This document shows positions 62,727 to 64,000 of a stretch of DNA of 64,000 nt, one piece after another (the stretch's first letter is position 1; the number at the start of each line of letters is the position of its first letter). Both the position numbers and the translations under genes were made by a program. The notes beneath the pieces are model-generated. The model saw nothing but the letters and a program-made list of their open reading frames with translations, made no database searches and had not been told where the DNA came from. This DNA comes from JAIYDJ01 sp031400505 (GTDB lineage: Bacteria > Pseudomonadota > Alphaproteobacteria > Rhodobacterales > Rhodobacteraceae). The stretch is taken from positions 10,789 to 74,788 of the forward strand of contig JANNPZ010000007.1 in assembly GCA_031400505.1 (NCBI GenBank), written 5' to 3'.

Positions 62727-63116
62727 TCCCGGTTCTGGCGAATACACGGGTCTGCCTCGCGCCGGGCGTTACCGACATGCGCAAAGGCTTTGCGGCACTG
62801 GCGGCGCAAGCCAAGGCGGTGCTGAAGCAGGACCCGTTCAGTGGGCATCTCTTCGTGTTCCAGGGCCGCCCAGGTGATCTGGCAATGGTGATCTGGTGGG
62901 TGAGCTATGGTCCGCTGGTCCGAGTGACCATAGCGCAAGCAGGTAGCCTGCATGTTCCAGAAGCGGTTGGAGAAGGGGCGGATCGTCTGGCCCTCGGCCA
63001 ACGAGGGGAAGGTCGCCCTGACGCTTTGCCCAGTTGTCGATGCTGCTGGAGCGCATCGACTGACGGGTGCCGCTGCGGACGCGGCGACCCTTGGTCGCGG
63101 GAAATTCTATAGGGTC
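62723..63116 (+). pseudogene. tnpB: IS66 tnpB remnant with lost start, frameshifts and a stop
   Basis: [28 protein letters not shown] and [11 protein letters not shown] are IS66 TnpB, but the expected GTG/ATG start reads GTA. After ~62885 the frame changes ([20 protein letters not shown]), then again ([12 protein letters not shown]) where the expected Trp codon is TGA (63061-63063). Confidence 0.82.
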
Positions 63117-63163
63117 ATCAATCAATGATTCCCACAACGAATATAGTGGATTAACCTTCCCGC

Positions 63164-63700
63164 ATGCTTGATCAGACCCTTACCCTGCCGGAAGCCTCAG
63201 AGGAACTGCGCAGCTTCACCGCGCGGCTTCTGGCCGAGGTGAAGGCGCAGGCGATCTTGATCGAGAAGCTGCGCCACCAGTTGGCCGGGCATCGGGCACA
63301 CCGGTTTGGCGCGTCGTCCGAGACAGCGGAACACCTGCAACGGGCGCTGGAGACCAACGAGATCGCGGCTGCCGCGAAGACGGCGCGGCTGCGTTTGCCC
63401 AGAATCGAGGAATTGGACAAACCCAAGCGCCGCCCGATCCCGGATCACATTCCCCGGATGGAGGTGGCGCTGACCCCCATTGCCGATGCCCGTTCACGAT
63501 ACTCGGCGGTGTTGTCAGTTTCTGGTGATATCACCCGCAGACTGAACCGCAGCTTGCGCTTTGATCTGATGGCCTTTCGCTGGACAAAGGGAACAACCCG
63601 GTCAGACCCCCATCCCTACCGGCTTTGCTGGTCGTGCCGCCGTTCCCCACTTGGTGTGCAACGGCTGATCGCAGAGTTTGACAGCCTTGCGTTCTGCTAA
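63164..63700 (+). pseudogene. tnpC: IS66 tnpC 5' remnant (truncated, Cys motif lost)
   Basis: The frame starts MLDQTLTLPEASEELRSFTA and has the IS66 TnpC N-terminal helix and RFGASSETAEHLQRALETNE, then PIPDHIPRMEVALTP. The zinc-like CxxCGG segment reads RSRYSAVL, so both Cys are lost. After about residue 125 it no longer resembles TnpC, and the catalytic domain (300+ residues) is missing. Confidence 0.75.
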
Positions 63701-63708
63701 GTGCAAAA

Positions 63709-63933
63709 CTAGGCTTGGGCATCGTCGAAGAACATTCCACGTAAATGTGCCGTCCCGAACCGGTCGGCGATCCCGGCCATCTCCTCACTTTTCATCCAGC
63801 GTGGCGTCAAAAATCGTAGCCCAACCCCAACGCCGATGTGACTGTAAGTATGGCCAACCCAATCACCGCGCAGGGCCGCAAGGATCTGCTTGCCCAGAAC
63901 CTGCGCCGGCAGGGCCTGTCAATCTGACCGCAC
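63709..63933 (-). pseudogene. Interrupted reading frame at the right edge, unrecognised
   Basis: On the minus strand a frame open from 63918 to TAG at 63709 reads QALPAQVLGKQILAALRGDWVGHTYS and ends LRGMFFDDAQA, with plausible coding composition but no start codon near its beginning. A GTG at 63933 is in frame and would give VRSD before a TGA at 63921-63919. It may be a nonsense-broken small gene or the tail of one. I do not recognise the family. Confidence 0.3.
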
Positions 63934-63942
63934 CCGCTTTCA

Positions 63943-63989
63943 TCTTGGCACAAATATCCCACGGGGGTCCGGGGGTGTGTAACCCCCGG
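63943..63989 (-). repeat. CCCCCG-GGATATTT intergenic element, copy 2, with GC hairpin
   Basis: On the minus strand CCCCCGTGGGATATTTGTG is followed by CCAAGATGAAAGCGGG, matching the element at 9215-9246. Immediately before it, CCGGGGG (63969-63975) and CCCCCGG (63983-63989) form a 7-bp hairpin with a 7-base loop, possibly a terminator of a gene beyond the window. Confidence 0.5.
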
Positions 63990-64000
63990 CATCAGCCCCG

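Larger units (their letters stand above)
62295..63560 (+). mobile_element. Decayed IS66-family insertion sequence
   Basis: GTAAGCGTCCGCCCTGA at 62295 resembles an IS66-type left inverted repeat (GTAAGCG). It is followed 86 bases later by remnants of the three IS66 genes in order (tnpA, tnpB, tnpC). All three are damaged, and no right repeat was found; tnpC similarity fades near 63550. It abuts the end of the urease operon and should be immobile. Confidence 0.8.

Noticed and set aside
63560..63700. C-terminal part of the tnpC frame as a functional domain
   Set aside because: The sequence after the TnpC similarity matches nothing I recognise and is Arg/Cys-rich; probably a read-through into unrelated DNA.

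Overview
The window looks like origin-proximal chromosome of a GC-rich alphaproteobacterium, most likely a member of the Rhodobacteraceae (Rhodobacter/Pseudorhodobacter/Gemmobacter type). The grounds are the gene order rpsT-dnaA, the block dnaQ-coaE-aroE-maf / hemJ-rho-mnmE-mnmG-rsmG-parA-parB, a Rhizobium-type glycerol ABC transporter, heavy use of GTG/TTG starts with 4-base GTGA/ATGA overlaps, and the general codon use. No tRNA, rRNA or CRISPR array was seen.

Layout. 0-1.5 kb: end of a flagellar cluster (fliK, flgD). 1.5-5.6 kb: ubiquinone genes ubiE-ubiB, mutM, an enoyl-CoA hydratase. 5.6-13.5 kb: rpsT, dnaA, dnaN, recF, a LysE-type exporter, gyrB. 13.5-26.6 kb: glycerol catabolism (glpK with an iron-type alcohol dehydrogenase, the glpDSTPQUV operon and its divergent repressor glpR), with a membrane protein, a nonsense-interrupted GNAT gene and a membrane-anchored NYN nuclease in between. 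26.6-35.2 kb: histidine utilisation (hutC, hutF, hutI, hutH, hutU) followed by an old-yellow-enzyme type demethylase. 35.4-46 kb: a divergent block centred on an AT-rich gap at 38.2-38.5 kb, which I read as oriC: dnaQ-coaE-aroE-maf run left, hemJ-rho-mnmE-mnmG-rsmG-parA-parB run right. 46-55.8 kb: hemW-ridA-rdgB-rph, hrcA-grpE, mutS, msrA, and an aminotransferase/sulfotransferase-like pair. 55.9-62.2 kb: a complete urease operon that also carries a Tat-exported cyclase-family hydrolase, an AhpD-like protein and a 53-codon ORF. 62.3-63.6 kb: a decayed IS66-family element; the last 300 bases hold an interrupted reading frame.

How it works together. Replication initiation (dnaA, dnaN, oriC), chromosome segregation (parA, parB and three perfect 16-bp parS sites at 41.7, 43.6 and 47.5 kb) and topology (gyrB) lie within about 42 kb. 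The three parS sites are all inside protein-coding sequence, and each uses a different reading frame of the same palindrome. Two carbon/nitrogen regulons (glycerol via GlpR, histidine via HutC) lie between dnaA and oriC. The glycerol importer ATPases GlpS and GlpT have complementary defects that predict one working and one dead ATP site.

Most gene calls are orthodox housekeeping families and are secure. The less certain material is the precise oriC extent, the operator sites, the 53-codon ORF, the substrates of the OYE, aminotransferase and cyclase proteins, and the remnants at the right edge.
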